A stretch of 64,000 bases of DNA from a virus, in the IMG/VR virus record IMGVR_UViG_3300042483_000504, positions 1-64,000 of that record; one strand, 5' to 3'. Shown here piece by piece: positions 48,170 through 58,332 of the stretch. The notes under the pieces were generated by a model. The model made no database searches. It was not told the origin of the DNA and was given only the letters and a program-made list of their open reading frames with translations. How positions within the stretch are numbered: the first letter of the stretch is position 1; each line of letters opens with the position of its first letter. The position numbers and the translations under genes are program-made.

Positions 48170-48526
48170 ATGAAAAATCAAAAAATCCATATTGTCCCAT
48201 TAAAAGAAGCCGATACAATATCAAGTGCCGGCGAATATACAGGACCGATAGAACTTGGAATGAAGAAATGGGATTCAAATCATTTAGGACCTTTTACAGA
48301 ATTTGTTGATAGTGAAGTAAATCATAAAGAAGTAAAAAGTACAACAAAAAATAATGTTAAGAGAGTTGTTGGTGTTTGGGAAAAAAATAAAGAGGGTTCT
48401 TATGATGTTGATACTCATAACGTTCACACAACAAAAGAAAACAAATCTAAAAAGAAAATTGTTAGATTATCCGAAAGAGAGTTAATCAGAATAATTAAAG
48501 AAATAATTAATGAACAATTAAAATAA
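48170..48526 (+). CDS. small protein with C-terminal tag
   Basis: 118 aa. The last 25 residues (KKIVRLSERELIRIIKEI then INEQLK) are the same motif that other proteins carry at the N-terminus, here at the C-terminus and ending in an INE site. The body is polar with no recognised domain. This gene shows that the motif is a movable module. Confidence 0.7.
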   Translation: MKNQKIHIVPLKEADTISSAGEYTGPIELGMKKWDSNHLGPFTEFVDSEVNHKEVKSTTKNNVKRVVGVWEKNKEGSYDVDTHNVHTTKENKSKKKIVRLSERELIRIIKEIINEQLK

Positions 48527-48559
48527 AAAAACCCCCAATTATTACTTGGGGGTTTTTTG
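48527..48559. terminator. bidirectional intrinsic terminator
   Basis: ACCCCCAA, loop TTATTAC, TTGGGGGT, with A and T runs on the two sides. It separates the rightward head genes from the leftward block. Confidence 0.85.
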
Positions 48560-48985
48560 TTAGTCTTCTAATTTCTCAGAGACTTTCGATAATATGGTGG
48601 ATAAGGAACAAACAATTTGTGACATCATTTCATTCTCAAATTCCTCTCTAATTGATTCTGTTTTATTATCATACATTAAAACCAACCTATCCCAATCTCT
48701 TTGAGGTAAAATCACATCATAATGGTAAACGTGATTTGTGATTGTAACTTTTTTGTCGTCAAGGATTATGAATATCTTTAACGATTCATTTTTAATGTAT
48801 CGTTTTCCTGACAATGGGGCGATTAGAAACTTCGAGTCGGAGTGTTTTATCAGTTTATAACATATAGTCTTGCAAATCCTCTCATTTTGACTTAAAATTT
48901 GAGTTTGCTTACTTGTGTTGTATCTAATCATCAATAGATACTTGGCGTACAATCTTTTACCGAGTTGTTTAAAAAATGTTTTCAT
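48560..48985 (-). CDS. hypothetical protein
   Basis: 141 aa starting MKTFFKQLGKRLYAKYLLMI, basic N-terminus, a beta-rich middle (KIFIILDDKKVTITNHVYHY) and an acidic helical C-terminus. Compact and globular-looking. It begins the block of minus-strand genes. No family recognised. Confidence 0.65.
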   Translation of the reverse strand: MKTFFKQLGKRLYAKYLLMIRYNTSKQTQILSQNERICKTICYKLIKHSDSKFLIAPLSGKRYIKNESLKIFIILDDKKVTITNHVYHYDVILPQRDWDRLVLMYDNKTESIREEFENEMMSQIVCSLSTILSKVSEKLED

Positions 48986-49030
48986 CGTCTAATTTGTTTC
49001 TACAAAGATAGATAAAATTCTCTATTAAAC

Positions 49031-49056
49031 AAAAAAGGGGGTTAATAAACCCCCCT
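49031..49056 (-). terminator. intrinsic terminator (minus strand)
   Basis: On the minus strand GGGGG, loop TTTATTAA, CCCCC, then T6. It ends the tail-gene unit that starts further right. Confidence 0.8.
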
Positions 49057-49079
49057 AATTTTTATGTTAATTTTAATCT

Positions 49080-49247
49080 TTATGAGTAAAGACCATTCTG
49101 GCCACCAAGTTGTACCATATTAAGTTGTGTTACAGTTCCACCTGATAAATCACTAAACACCGGATGAGGTGGTGTTATTGATTGAGTATTACCACTACAA
49201 TCAAGTACACAAATTATTGTTTCAGTATTTGCACTTACATTTCCCAT
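49080..49247 (-). CDS. small tail-unit protein, 55 aa
   Basis: MGNVSANTETIICVLDCSGN, then TPPHPVFSDLSGGTVTQLN and a short tail. It is preceded by an A-rich leader like its neighbours and lies 27 bases downstream of the gene ending at 49275, before the unit's terminator. The beta-type sequence suggests a small structural protein. Confidence 0.6.
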   Translation of the reverse strand: MGNVSANTETIICVLDCSGNTQSITPPHPVFSDLSGGTVTQLNMVQLGGQNGLYS

Positions 49248-49274
49248 TTTTCTTTTTTTTATTTAATTATTTGT

Positions 49275-50726
49275 TTATTCTAAATATTTGACATTAACCA
49301 CTTGAAATTTGATTTGTCGTTTATAGGTATTAATCTCACCACTACTAGCAACTTTAATATCCACATAATATTCATTAGGTATCTTATCTCTCGTATCAAA
49401 CATAAAATAGTATTCATTTGGTGTACGATTAATTTTAGTCCAATCTTGAACTTCAACCTCAGTTTGACCTTCCCTAACATAAATTCGATAATACGCATCG
49501 ACTTTCAGTAATAATTTTTGGGTTGAGAATGCTTGTTTAATTATTACCCCCACTTTACGAATGTCAGTGTTATATATTTTTTCATCTTGTTTTAACCCGT
49601 AGAAATCAAAACCATATAATTTAGGGTCCGCAGATGTCGTTGACCCAATTTGGATTGAATTTTTAATTGGTTGTAATGTGAAGTCATTTGTAATATCAGG
49701 AAGAGCAAATCCGTTAAGTTTAATGTTCGACCATTTATCTGAAAATGTACAAGGTGTTTTATAACCAATAAGTGGTGGTATTAAAATTTCGTAAACCCCT
49801 TTAGTTCTTTGACAACTTGTCAAATTAGTTAACCCAGGTATAGAAACACCTGACGAATCAATAAGAGTAACATTTGGGTTAAAGTCCAAATTAATTGGTA
49901 CTCCATTATCGTATAGGTATAAGTATAATTTATTAGTTTTACCCAACGTGAATAAATTTCTATCATCTTCGATTAAATCATTATATGATGTTTCTAAGAA
50001 TGGTTCGTAAAATGTTTGGGTATGACGAGTAAAAAATTGGACCTCAAAATTATCAGTTAACCCTGTTAAGTTTTCAACTTGAGGTTTAAAAGCAATCCCC
50101 CAACCAGTTACATTAGTTAATGAACCTTCTAAGATAGCGTTTATCTCATTAGTCATATCAAAACTAATGTTCTCATCACCAAACTGAAAATGTTGGGTAT
50201 CTACGATAGTTAAATCATTATAATTAACTAAACCTGCGTTGTTGTTGTTATAAATCCCCGGCTGAACCCAAGTATCAATAGTTGTTGTTTGATACCAATT
50301 AGATGGTCTAACTGAATAATTTTTGTCGTTTTTTACTTCATAAATTAAATCGGCGAAATCATAACCAACACCTTCATCCCATAATTGTTCATTAGGTATT
50401 CTGAATAAAAATAAATCAAACGATGTTGCTCTTTGCCTACTTTGGGACGTATCGGTATTTAAGTAATCACTAAAACTTGAGGTATTAATCATCCTTAAAG
50501 TATGTTTAACCTCATCCCCACAACTTGTGGAAATTGTACCTTCAAGTACCTTTTGTGTTAATAACTCTAAATCTAAATCGAATATAAAACGACTATAACC
50601 ATTAGGATATTGTGTGTTAATAACTGACCCATAAAATAGTTCCATCACAGGATTTCGCCCTGTGTTAGTGGTACTATTTGAAATTATGGTATTATTTTTG
50701 CTAAAATATGAATTATTTATCGACAT
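49275..50726 (-). CDS. large beta-rich virion protein (fibre or baseplate type)
   Basis: 483 aa, rich in Asn, Thr, Tyr and Phe with repeating strand-turn patterns. RSRFIFDLDLELL-like and WGIAFKPQVENLTGL segments suggest stacked beta sandwiches; the C-terminal half (KLYLYLYDNGVPINLDFN, IYVREGQTEVEVQDW) looks like repeated immunoglobulin-like domains. No catalytic motif. Position after the hub-like gene suggests a tail fibre, neck or baseplate protein. Confidence 0.6.
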   Translation of the reverse strand: MSINNSYFSKNNTIISNSTTNTGRNPVMELFYGSVINTQYPNGYSRFIFDLDLELLTQKVLEGTISTSCGDEVKHTLRMINTSSFSDYLNTDTSQSRQRATSFDLFLFRIPNEQLWDEGVGYDFADLIYEVKNDKNYSVRPSNWYQTTTIDTWVQPGIYNNNNAGLVNYNDLTIVDTQHFQFGDENISFDMTNEINAILEGSLTNVTGWGIAFKPQVENLTGLTDNFEVQFFTRHTQTFYEPFLETSYNDLIEDDRNLFTLGKTNKLYLYLYDNGVPINLDFNPNVTLIDSSGVSIPGLTNLTSCQRTKGVYEILIPPLIGYKTPCTFSDKWSNIKLNGFALPDITNDFTLQPIKNSIQIGSTTSADPKLYGFDFYGLKQDEKIYNTDIRKVGVIIKQAFSTQKLLLKVDAYYRIYVREGQTEVEVQDWTKINRTPNEYYFMFDTRDKIPNEYYVDIKVASSGEINTYKRQIKFQVVNVKYLE

Positions 50727-50740
50727 TTAATGTTTTACAT

Positions 50741-50748
50741 ATAAATAT
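50741..50748 (-). promoter_or_regulatory. candidate late promoter (ATATTTAT)
   Basis: On the minus strand the motif ends 14 bases before the ATG at 50726. Confidence 0.5.
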
Positions 50749-52346
50749 CAATTCAATCTAATATTTTCATTAAGAATTGTATTTTCTGCATCTGCCAATA
50801 AAGAATTAATCTCAACCAACGATTGTCCACTACCTGAAGCAATTGGGACAGGTGGGATTGTTGAGATTGCGTGTACGTGACCTCCCAAGAAATCAACTAT
50901 CTTTCTCATCAATTCAATCAACTTATCACCCCTAACCATAGGATATGTTTTGGCTTGAATACTATCTTTACTTCCGGCTTTACCAAACCCACCAACAAAC
51001 ATATCTTGGGGAATACCATATAATGTATCGGCTAATGAAATTTTACCATTAGGGCCTTCAGAATCGTGAGAAATTAGATATAATTTTTGAGCACCTAAAG
51101 TAGCGTATGTGACAGGTTCATTCGGTCTAAAGATAAAATTATTAACTTCTTCAATAATTGGTTTAAGAGGTGAACCGATTTTAAAATTACCATTTTCATT
51201 ATCCCAAACTAAAAAGAAACCTCTTTTAACACTAGCCGAACCTGTTGGTTTTATTTTAGCATAAAATCTACCATAATTCGCCATTTCAATAATATCATCA
51301 CCACTTGGTGTTGAATCAAATTTCACCCCTTTTTCGTAAGTCAATTTTGATGGTGACACAACAAAAGGGAATGTCTTATCAGGTGACGCATTAAGTTTGT
51401 TATTGACAGGAAATTTAGAATCTCTAAATTGATTAAATACCCCAACAATAAAATCATTAATAGTATTAACCGCATCTTCGAATGTAACCCCCCTAAAATT
51501 AACTAACTCTAACGGACCACTATAATCTGTTCCGTTACTCAATTGAGTGATTGTGTGTACCTTAAAATTAGAACTATTCGTTTTTTCATTTGGTTTAACG
51601 GTGTATAATCCGACAGAACCTGTAAAGGCGTTTTGTTGGTTCTCTAAATTTGAAATATCCCACACCACCATTTTTTGAACAACTTTAACTTCTTTTTTTG
51701 TTCTAATTTGTATTTCAGGGTCTAACTCTTCTTTTTTCTGAGTAAATTTACTTAATTGTAAAAAGGCTCTCGTTGTGTTAGCAATAGGTAATTGTGTTTT
51801 AGTTAATCTATTTGTTTTACCCGCACGTAATAATAATTCTTCTTCTTTAATGATAATATCAGCACTCCCTCGACCTAAAATCGCATTATCTTTGGCTTCA
51901 GGAAACACACCCTTACTTTCTTTTTTCTTATAAGTTTTATCGTCATTTAATATCGAAATACTATCCTTAATTCTATCACCACTCGCTAAGAATTTTTTAG
52001 CCCCTTGATAATATTCGAAAGGCGTTGTCATCGGTGATGAAAACGGACCTTGAACGTAGAATTGGTTTTGGAATGGGAAGTCTTTGTTAGAATAAATAAT
52101 GTGAACATATTCCCCTTTAATTGGAACCATCTTAATAAAAAATGGTAATAACGGTAAAAACAAAATTGGGTCTTTAGAAGTCCAAGGGTCTTTTAATTCA
52201 TTCCAATCAGGTATACTTTTGATAATATCCTCATAATTCTTAGTTTCAGGAATCACTCGAATACGTCCCAACATCATTGGGTCGTTATCATCATAAACTT
52301 CACCGGGGAAGATTATTTGATTATTTATTAATTGATTTTCCGCCAT
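50748..52346 (-). CDS. baseplate hub protein with gp5-type OB fold
   Basis: 532 aa. [20 protein letters not shown] then VIPETKN near the N-terminus, plus [20 protein letters not shown] and QFYVQGP, match the OB-fold domain at the start of T4 gp5-like hub proteins. The C-terminus ([14 protein letters not shown]) resembles the point where spike domains begin. I see no lysozyme domain, so wall-cutting activity must come from elsewhere. Overlaps the next upstream gene by 26 bases. Confidence 0.78.
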   Translation of the reverse strand: MAENQLINNQIIFPGEVYDDNDPMMLGRIRVIPETKNYEDIIKSIPDWNELKDPWTSKDPILFLPLLPFFIKMVPIKGEYVHIIYSNKDFPFQNQFYVQGPFSSPMTTPFEYYQGAKKFLASGDRIKDSISILNDDKTYKKKESKGVFPEAKDNAILGRGSADIIIKEEELLLRAGKTNRLTKTQLPIANTTRAFLQLSKFTQKKEELDPEIQIRTKKEVKVVQKMVVWDISNLENQQNAFTGSVGLYTVKPNEKTNSSNFKVHTITQLSNGTDYSGPLELVNFRGVTFEDAVNTINDFIVGVFNQFRDSKFPVNNKLNASPDKTFPFVVSPSKLTYEKGVKFDSTPSGDDIIEMANYGRFYAKIKPTGSASVKRGFFLVWDNENGNFKIGSPLKPIIEEVNNFIFRPNEPVTYATLGAQKLYLISHDSEGPNGKISLADTLYGIPQDMFVGGFGKAGSKDSIQAKTYPMVRGDKLIELMRKIVDFLGGHVHAISTIPPVPIASGSGQSLVEINSLLADAENTILNENIRLN

Positions 52347-52551
52347 TAGTTCTTGTATTATATTCTTTTAATACTACATTATAAGTGTTTTCTAAACTAT
52401 CTAAATGGTGAGTCATTTTTATTAAAGTATCTTTTACAGAATCAAAGTCTTTTTGAATAACATCCATCGCCATAATTAAATCACCATTTGAACTTGATTT
52501 TGGGTCTTCAATCACCGCCATCGTTTTTTTTGTTAACTCTTCTTTTGTCAT
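52321..52551 (-). CDS. small coiled-coil protein
   Basis: 76 aa from [20 protein letters not shown]; the longer frame to 52575 would overlap the upstream gene. Helical with heptads ([20 protein letters not shown]). It starts 1 base after the stop of the gene at 52553. Probably a baseplate or tail assembly factor. Confidence 0.65.
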   Translation of the reverse strand: MTKEELTKKTMAVIEDPKSSSNGDLIMAMDVIQKDFDSVKDTLIKMTHHLDSLENTYNVVLKEYNTRTNGGKSINK

Positions 52552-52552
52552 A

Positions 52553-54454
52553 TTATATTGATTTACCGAAACCACTCGCAGGAACTGTTAAACCCGCTGG
52601 TGTCATAGTTAATGGTGGAATTGCCACTTGAATTTTACCATTTTCGGCCTGTTCATTAGATTGTGCTTTCATTTGTGAAAATGTACTTAATACCGATAAA
52701 TTTGGACTACCATCCGGCATATCCCCCGTTGGGACCCCAATTTTTTGAAGTTCCTCAATAGTCCCCATAAAGGCTCTTGTTGCCGAATACCCATCAAGTA
52801 ATTGTGATGCAAACAATAATGGTAATGATATCTCACCACCCCATCCTGATGTGGCAATTTTAAGTAACCAAAGTAGTTCATCAATAACACTTTTACATTC
52901 CCGCCAATCTCGAATAAATTCCGCAACAGTAATTAATAACTGAACTAATTTAAGAATCATTATTATTTTTTTATTGGCTTTTTCTTTCGCTAAATCAATA
53001 ATAACATTTTGTATTAAATTTTTAATGTCAATTTTAATTAGTTTAAATAATTCTTTAACGAAAATCGCACCTATTTTTGATATTATATTTTTAAAAAATG
53101 TTTTAAATCTTTTGATAAAATCATAAAATGAATTTATTGCATCACCAACGCTTTGACCAATCGCCTTTAACATTATGAATATTGGTAATAATATTTTTGG
53201 TGATAATAACGCGAAAGCCAATCCTTTAACAATACCCTTTAAAAAATTTAAATCAATTTCCGCCTCAAGACTACCATTAAGCGCCAATCCACCCCAATTT
53301 GGGTCACTAGCAATTAATTTAGAAATGTTATTAGATATATCCTCCTCTTTTGTACCTTCAACAAATAACATTTCATTTAAAGTATCAGTAATTGCTTGAG
53401 CATTTAATGGTAAATTAACCATATCACAGGTTTCAAACTGGATAACACCATTTTTAATGTTATTAACTCGGTCTTGTATTTTTCTTAAATCAATGTCGGT
53501 AAATTCATAGAATGAATCGTCAATGTCATCATATTCTGACAATTTAGAAATTCCACTCACATCAATTTGTTTTCGGTTATCAAAACATAATCCAAGTATT
53601 CTCTGAATAATCATCATCGCTTTACTTGAATCTTCAACTTGATTAATACCAAAATCACCTTTGATAGATATGGCTCCCGTGATTGCCTCAATAATCCAAG
53701 AAATAATATTGTGAAAATCAACTATTTTAATTGTCTTAAAATAATCAACCATAAATTCTTTAACATTATTAACCCCACCAACACGATTTTGTAAATCCAC
53801 TTTAAACCACGGACCTGTTTGTCCAAAGTTATCGGTTTCCACATATCTAAGGTTGAATAACGGTTGTCCTGAACGTCCATTATATAACTGACCATTATCA
53901 CCTAAATAATCATTACCACTTTGAATTCTTTGATACAATTCTTTATTCATCGAGAATGGTGTCGACTGAATAGTTAAAGCTCTTTTTTCATATAATAATT
54001 TCCCAATAGAACTACTTGGGTCTTTCTTTAATAAATTACCTAAATCAACCGATTTAACTTTAACATACAATGATTGTTGGTTAAATGTTTGTGATTGGTC
54101 ACAACCAACCGCTGTTAAAGCTTCTGACGCAATTAATTCCGCTAAAATTGGTTCAATGTTTTTTAGAACCTTAGTCATTATTTTCTTGATATAAGCAACG
54201 GAGTTACCCCCTTTACCACCAAGAATTGATTTAATATCTAATAGTTCTTCAAATTGGTTTTTTAATTCTCGTTGATAACTTTTAGATTGCCCTTTCAGTT
54301 TATCTAAAGTTTGGGTAACGTCAGATTTTTTTTGGTCAAAAGTTGACCCGGCCTCTTTTTTCAAATTATCATACTTACCCTTTGCGTTAGTATAAGTCTT
54401 CGTAGCATTAATCTTACTCTGAACGTTTTTATATCCTGAACTATTATCCCCCAT
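52553..54454 (-). CDS. large tail/baseplate-type structural protein
   Basis: 633 aa. A long N-terminal coiled-coil (KGKYDNLKKEAGSTFDQKKS onward) is followed by a mixed domain, then a strongly helical hydrophobic section (about 405-570: GIVKGLAFALLSPKILLPIF, IIMILKLVQLLITVAEFI). The end is Pro/Gly-rich. Hydrophobic helices in a tail protein could mean membrane contact. Assignment to the tail rests on neighbours only. Confidence 0.6.
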   Translation of the reverse strand: MGDNSSGYKNVQSKINATKTYTNAKGKYDNLKKEAGSTFDQKKSDVTQTLDKLKGQSKSYQRELKNQFEELLDIKSILGGKGGNSVAYIKKIMTKVLKNIEPILAELIASEALTAVGCDQSQTFNQQSLYVKVKSVDLGNLLKKDPSSSIGKLLYEKRALTIQSTPFSMNKELYQRIQSGNDYLGDNGQLYNGRSGQPLFNLRYVETDNFGQTGPWFKVDLQNRVGGVNNVKEFMVDYFKTIKIVDFHNIISWIIEAITGAISIKGDFGINQVEDSSKAMMIIQRILGLCFDNRKQIDVSGISKLSEYDDIDDSFYEFTDIDLRKIQDRVNNIKNGVIQFETCDMVNLPLNAQAITDTLNEMLFVEGTKEEDISNNISKLIASDPNWGGLALNGSLEAEIDLNFLKGIVKGLAFALLSPKILLPIFIMLKAIGQSVGDAINSFYDFIKRFKTFFKNIISKIGAIFVKELFKLIKIDIKNLIQNVIIDLAKEKANKKIIMILKLVQLLITVAEFIRDWRECKSVIDELLWLLKIATSGWGGEISLPLLFASQLLDGYSATRAFMGTIEELQKIGVPTGDMPDGSPNLSVLSTFSQMKAQSNEQAENGKIQVAIPPLTMTPAGLTVPASGFGKSI

Positions 54455-54458
54455 TACA

Positions 54459-54839
54459 TTATTTCATTTTATATGACCCATTAGATGTGTCAGTATCTTT
54501 ATTTAATAAACTTTTGATAATATCATCATCCATATCAATATCAGAAATAGTGAAATTACCACCGGTGTTAGTATTTAAATTTGCTTTCTCCCAAATACTT
54601 GATTGTAATTTTGATAATGATAATTTTTTCTCAACACAATCATTGATGATTTTTTGTTGTTTTTCGATAACAGGACCTATTAATGTCATATCTTCAGGTT
54701 CCTTCATCATAGTCAACATTTTGTTTTGAATCCTGATTGCGGTATTTCTTTGTTCCACAAGTTCATTGTAGATTTCCTGCATTAACGATAGAATTGAATC
54801 CTGTGTTAACGCAATTTCTTTTTTTGCTGGTCTTCCCAT
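54459..54839 (-). CDS. small helical hypothetical protein
   Basis: 126 aa starting MGRPAKKEIALTQDSILSLM, helical with Lys and Glu heptads up to residue 95, then an acidic C-terminus. A late box lies 6 bases upstream. It could be a DNA- or tail-associated assembly protein; no family recognised. Confidence 0.65.
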   Translation of the reverse strand: MGRPAKKEIALTQDSILSLMQEIYNELVEQRNTAIRIQNKMLTMMKEPEDMTLIGPVIEKQQKIINDCVEKKLSLSKLQSSIWEKANLNTNTGGNFTISDIDMDDDIIKSLLNKDTDTSNGSYKMK

Positions 54840-54845
54840 AATAAC

Positions 54846-54853
54846 ATAAATAT
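54846..54853 (-). promoter_or_regulatory. candidate late promoter (ATATTTAT)
   Basis: On the minus strand the motif ends 6 bases before the ATG at 54839. Confidence 0.4.
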
Positions 54854-55600
54854 TTACTTAACCATTTTCTGTATCAATGTGAAATACATAGTTTTGTACT
54901 TCTTCATTGAACTTCGTATTTCTTTGGTCGATAAATTAGTCATTTCCCTAAGTGACAATAAAACTATGTTCTTATTAAATTTATTATTATCATTACCAAT
55001 GAAAATACTTTGATAATTTTCGAATAACTCATATAATGCTTGACCTAATTTAACTTCGTTTTCACTTAAATTTTCATTTTTAAGAAATTCGTCAAGTTCA
55101 AGTAAAAAATTGGCTATTACAACAGGGGCTTCGATACCATCATTTTCAATACTATAAGAATAATCGTCATTGTTTTCAATGTCATATGAAATATCCTCAT
55201 ACGAAATTTTTCGATTAGTTTCTTTTTGGTCTTTAATGATTTGACCCATTAAATAATTTTTACAGATAGTTCCAAAATAAGAATAAGCCTTCTTTTCTTT
55301 AGCAGGTTTAAACTTGTCAATTTTGGTCATCAAAAAGGAGTGAGTGTCTATATGGATTTCGTAAAAGTCCATATCTTTTCGGTATAATTTATATCTTCGA
55401 ATAATTGAAGATATCATCTTATCTAAAGGTTTACGTAAAAATTCGTTGTATATTTTATTTTTTTCTTCGGAAGTGGTAGCGGTTAAATAATCTACAACCG
55501 CTAACTCTTCACGAATATCAAAATAATTTTCTTGTGTTGGTTTTCTACCTTTCTTTTTTAACTCCGTACTTGTTTCATTAGTTACATTGTTATTATCCAT
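54854..55600 (-). CDS. sigma factor-like protein, probable late transcription factor (gp55-like)
   Basis: 248 aa. FLRKPLDKMISSIIRRYKLY, then THSFLMTKIDKFKPAKEKKA and YSYFGTICKNYLMGQIIKDQ fit sigma region 2 as it appears in T4 gp55-like late factors. A Lys/Arg-rich N-terminus and a C-terminal helical segment (LSLREMTNLSTKEIRSSMKK) that resembles sigma region 4 follow. It would direct host RNA polymerase to late promoters, and the ATATTTAT box found in this window is the obvious candidate target. Confidence 0.8.
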   Translation of the reverse strand: MDNNNVTNETSTELKKKGRKPTQENYFDIREELAVVDYLTATTSEEKNKIYNEFLRKPLDKMISSIIRRYKLYRKDMDFYEIHIDTHSFLMTKIDKFKPAKEKKAYSYFGTICKNYLMGQIIKDQKETNRKISYEDISYDIENNDDYSYSIENDGIEAPVVIANFLLELDEFLKNENLSENEVKLGQALYELFENYQSIFIGNDNNKFNKNIVLLSLREMTNLSTKEIRSSMKKYKTMYFTLIQKMVK

Positions 55601-56403
55601 TAAACTTCTTGAGGTTCAAACTTTATGGCTCTGTCATTAATAAAGAAATACTCTTTTTTAGCCGACTCAACCCAAAATCTTACTTCATCATCAGTCAATA
55701 CATTATCACCTTTTTTGTAATTCCAGAAGATAGAACCTTCACGTAAATTAACGTGTTTGTAACCAATTCTTGGAATTGACATAATTTTAACTGAGTTATG
55801 TGTCATTCTCAAGAAAAATTCATAACCAAATGTTAACTTAAATGATGGTTTAATTAAACCATAATCAATGAATTTATCTTTTTTAATAACCATACCTGAT
55901 GATTGGAAATTTTGGTATTGTTGTAATGTTTCATTACTTAAAACACCCATTTCCTGACTAAAGTTAGCCGCAAATGTCGCCTCATTTGTAAATCCTGCAA
56001 AAATACCATTGTCAGTTGTGTCAACAACTATTGGTAAAAATGCGTCAACATCTTCATATGATTTACTATATAAATCAACATTTTTAAACCAAATATTTGA
56101 ATACTCATCATCAAATTCAAACAAAGATACCCATTTGGAATTAGATTCTCTAACACCAAGATTAATTTGTTCTGCGTAATTTGGTGTTTTAGTCCACTCA
56201 AATTTTCGAACTTTTAAATCACCAAAATCAAAAGTATCTAAAAATTCAGTTAAAGATGTTTCATTAGTATGAACAATAACTAATTCGTTAATTGATAATT
56301 TTTGTGTTTTAAGTGATTCAATTGCTTTCCCAAAATACTCATCAAAGTTTAATGTTTTTGATGATTTAATTGGTAATATTACTGATACGTCAAATTTTTC
56401 CAT
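55600..56403 (-). CDS. glycosyltransferase family 2-like
   Basis: 267 aa. VSVILPIKSSKTLNFDEYFG, SLKTQKLSINELVIVHTNET and LFEFDDEYS (DxD-like) fit a GT-A fold family 2 transferase. It overlaps the sigma gene by 1 base and starts a run of sugar-related genes. In phages such enzymes decorate virion proteins or DNA; the acceptor cannot be told from sequence. Confidence 0.8.
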   Translation of the reverse strand: MEKFDVSVILPIKSSKTLNFDEYFGKAIESLKTQKLSINELVIVHTNETSLTEFLDTFDFGDLKVRKFEWTKTPNYAEQINLGVRESNSKWVSLFEFDDEYSNIWFKNVDLYSKSYEDVDAFLPIVVDTTDNGIFAGFTNEATFAANFSQEMGVLSNETLQQYQNFQSSGMVIKKDKFIDYGLIKPSFKLTFGYEFFLRMTHNSVKIMSIPRIGYKHVNLREGSIFWNYKKGDNVLTDDEVRFWVESAKKEYFFINDRAIKFEPQEV

Positions 56404-56404
56404 A

Positions 56405-57466
56405 TTATTCTTCTATTGTTTGTAGTTTAGATAGTTGGTCTTCAAATGATTTTTGTCTAGTTGAGAAATAATCTTCAAATAAAGAAACCGCTTGTTTATT
56501 AAAATCTTCTTCAGTTGGTAATGATTCAACGGTAGTTTTCATTTTCCCGTGAAATTCTTCACTGATATTGTCCTCCAACCAATTTTGTAAATGGTCAGCT
56601 AATACATCAACAATTTGTGTTTTATTATTAACCCAAATACCATTATCCTCGTTAATCCAACTAGGTAGTAAATTTGGTACTAATCCGATGACAGGGACGT
56701 TAGATTTCATTGATTCCAATGGGAATGTTCCATAACCACTCGCTTCGTCAATCCATACTGATACAAAACTTTCTCTTAGTTTAGTTGCGAATTCAATTTC
56801 ACTTAAACCTCTCATATCACTTAAAGTAACCCATCTATATTGTGGATATTTTAAATAAAATGCTTTCACTAAATTAATAGTATCTCTTTGGTCTCTTGAG
56901 TGTATTGAAACGATAGTCTTTGCAGGTAATTTACTTGGTGTGAAATTATCCGAAATAACAGGAGGTAAAATGTCAAAAGAGACATTCTTCATAATTTGTT
57001 GGATTTGTTCTTTTTGTTCCTCAGATGTTGTAATACATTTGTAGAAACCGAATTGTGCCCAAGTCTCACCAGCATTTAATGTTTCCAACATATTGTCGTA
57101 CGCTTGACATAAAACAATTTTACCACAAGTTAATTGTGTGATTTGACTCATAATAAAGGCAAATAATTCAGGAATTACGATAAAATCGTCAGGAGTTACT
57201 TGTAAATTTTGACCTTCAATCGCTTGATGAGGTAAATCATTATAGTCATCACCTAACCAAGAAGATACTCCCGTATAATCAGGTTTTTCGTGTAACATAA
57301 TTGGGTTAAAACCATTGTTTTTTAACGTTAAACCTAATTTGTAAATGTAAGCAATTGATGCTTTAGGGTTTCCTTTAGTGTCCTGAACAACTAAATAGAT
57401 TCTTGATGATTTGGTTTTTAAATTCTCAACCGAGTTTTCAATTTTTGTGATTTGTTCTTGATTCAT
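56405..57466 (-). CDS. glycosyltransferase, GT4-like
   Basis: 353 aa. The C-terminal half has TIVSIHSRDQRDTINLVKAF and SVWIDEASGYGTFPLESMKS followed by VPVIGLVPN, the E-x7-E and sugar-nucleotide region of GT-B family 4 enzymes. The N-terminal half is a less conserved acceptor domain. It sits 1 base after the GT2 gene region, in the same orientation. Confidence 0.78.
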   Translation of the reverse strand: MNQEQITKIENSVENLKTKSSRIYLVVQDTKGNPKASIAYIYKLGLTLKNNGFNPIMLHEKPDYTGVSSWLGDDYNDLPHQAIEGQNLQVTPDDFIVIPELFAFIMSQITQLTCGKIVLCQAYDNMLETLNAGETWAQFGFYKCITTSEEQKEQIQQIMKNVSFDILPPVISDNFTPSKLPAKTIVSIHSRDQRDTINLVKAFYLKYPQYRWVTLSDMRGLSEIEFATKLRESFVSVWIDEASGYGTFPLESMKSNVPVIGLVPNLLPSWINEDNGIWVNNKTQIVDVLADHLQNWLEDNISEEFHGKMKTTVESLPTEEDFNKQAVSLFEDYFSTRQKSFEDQLSKLQTIEE

Positions 57467-57467
57467 A

Positions 57468-57734
57468 TTAGTATTTATTTAGAATTTTTTTATTTAATAA
57501 CGTATTAAATGCCAATTTAAATGGTATTGAAAGTTCAGAACTTTTCCCCCCTAATGTTTCGTCAACTTCTTCACTCTCAGTCATAATGATTTCAACCATA
57601 GTTTTAACCATTTCATATTTAACCACACTAATGTGTGTTTCTCCACTAACCGTATCTATTGGTTGTTTAATGTTGATATAAGACTCCATTTCGTCAATAT
57701 CAAGATAATAATGTTCATTTAATACTTTTAACAT
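57468..57734 (-). CDS. small hypothetical protein
   Basis: 88 aa starting MLKVLNEHYYLDIDEMESYI, with VSGETHISVVKYEMVKTMVE and a helical end. No family recognised. It overlaps the HAD-like gene by 7 bases. Confidence 0.65.
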   Translation of the reverse strand: MLKVLNEHYYLDIDEMESYINIKQPIDTVSGETHISVVKYEMVKTMVEIIMTESEEVDETLGGKSSELSIPFKLAFNTLLNKKILNKY

Positions 57735-58330
57735 TTTAATAGTTCTTGTAATTTATCATCAAACTCTTTAATCGTAGTGATGGTATGTTCAGTTTCAATA
57801 TCTTTATTGTATTCTGTTTCATATTTAACTACGATTTTATTCGTCGGATACTCTAATAATAAAGCGGGATTTGATGTAAGTAAAACATCAATTTCATCCC
57901 ACATCGAATTAATTGTCAAATTACTATAAAATTTTACTTTTTCTAATTGACAAACAAATTTTGAAAGAAAGAATAATGTCGATGGTTTTGATTTTCCGAT
58001 TTCGTCGGAAACTATAACTAACTCATTATTATCTCGGTATTTTAAATAGATTTCTTGTAAGTCATTGAATGTACTATATTCTGACGATTGTGAGTGTCCA
58101 AATATCTCCATCGCAAATTCTTCATACAAAAAGGTGAATAATTCCTCGTCAGATTGAAACTCAAAATGTTTTCTTAAATCTAATGATGTGACGGGTAAAT
58201 TCATTTTATATTCAAAAGAGTCTTCGTCATTAACACCTTCTGTTTTATCAATATAAAATTTTTGGTAAGTTTGTTCAATTTTACCAATGGTGTTCCGAAG
58301 AACACCATTTACTTCAATTCCTATTCTCAT
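57728..58330 (-). CDS. HAD-like protein, nucleophile changed
   Basis: 200 aa. MRIGIEVNGVLRNTIGKI occupies the place of HAD motif I (DxDG), and ELVIVSDEIGKSKPSTLFFL and SMWDEIDVLLTSNPALLL look like motifs II and III/IV. The nucleophilic Asp is replaced by Glu and the general acid by Asn, so normal phosphatase activity is doubtful. Proteins with this altered start recur in large phages. Confidence 0.65.
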   Translation of the reverse strand: MRIGIEVNGVLRNTIGKIEQTYQKFYIDKTEGVNDEDSFEYKMNLPVTSLDLRKHFEFQSDEELFTFLYEEFAMEIFGHSQSSEYSTFNDLQEIYLKYRDNNELVIVSDEIGKSKPSTLFFLSKFVCQLEKVKFYSNLTINSMWDEIDVLLTSNPALLLEYPTNKIVVKYETEYNKDIETEHTITTIKEFDDKLQELLKC

Positions 58331-58332
58331 TC

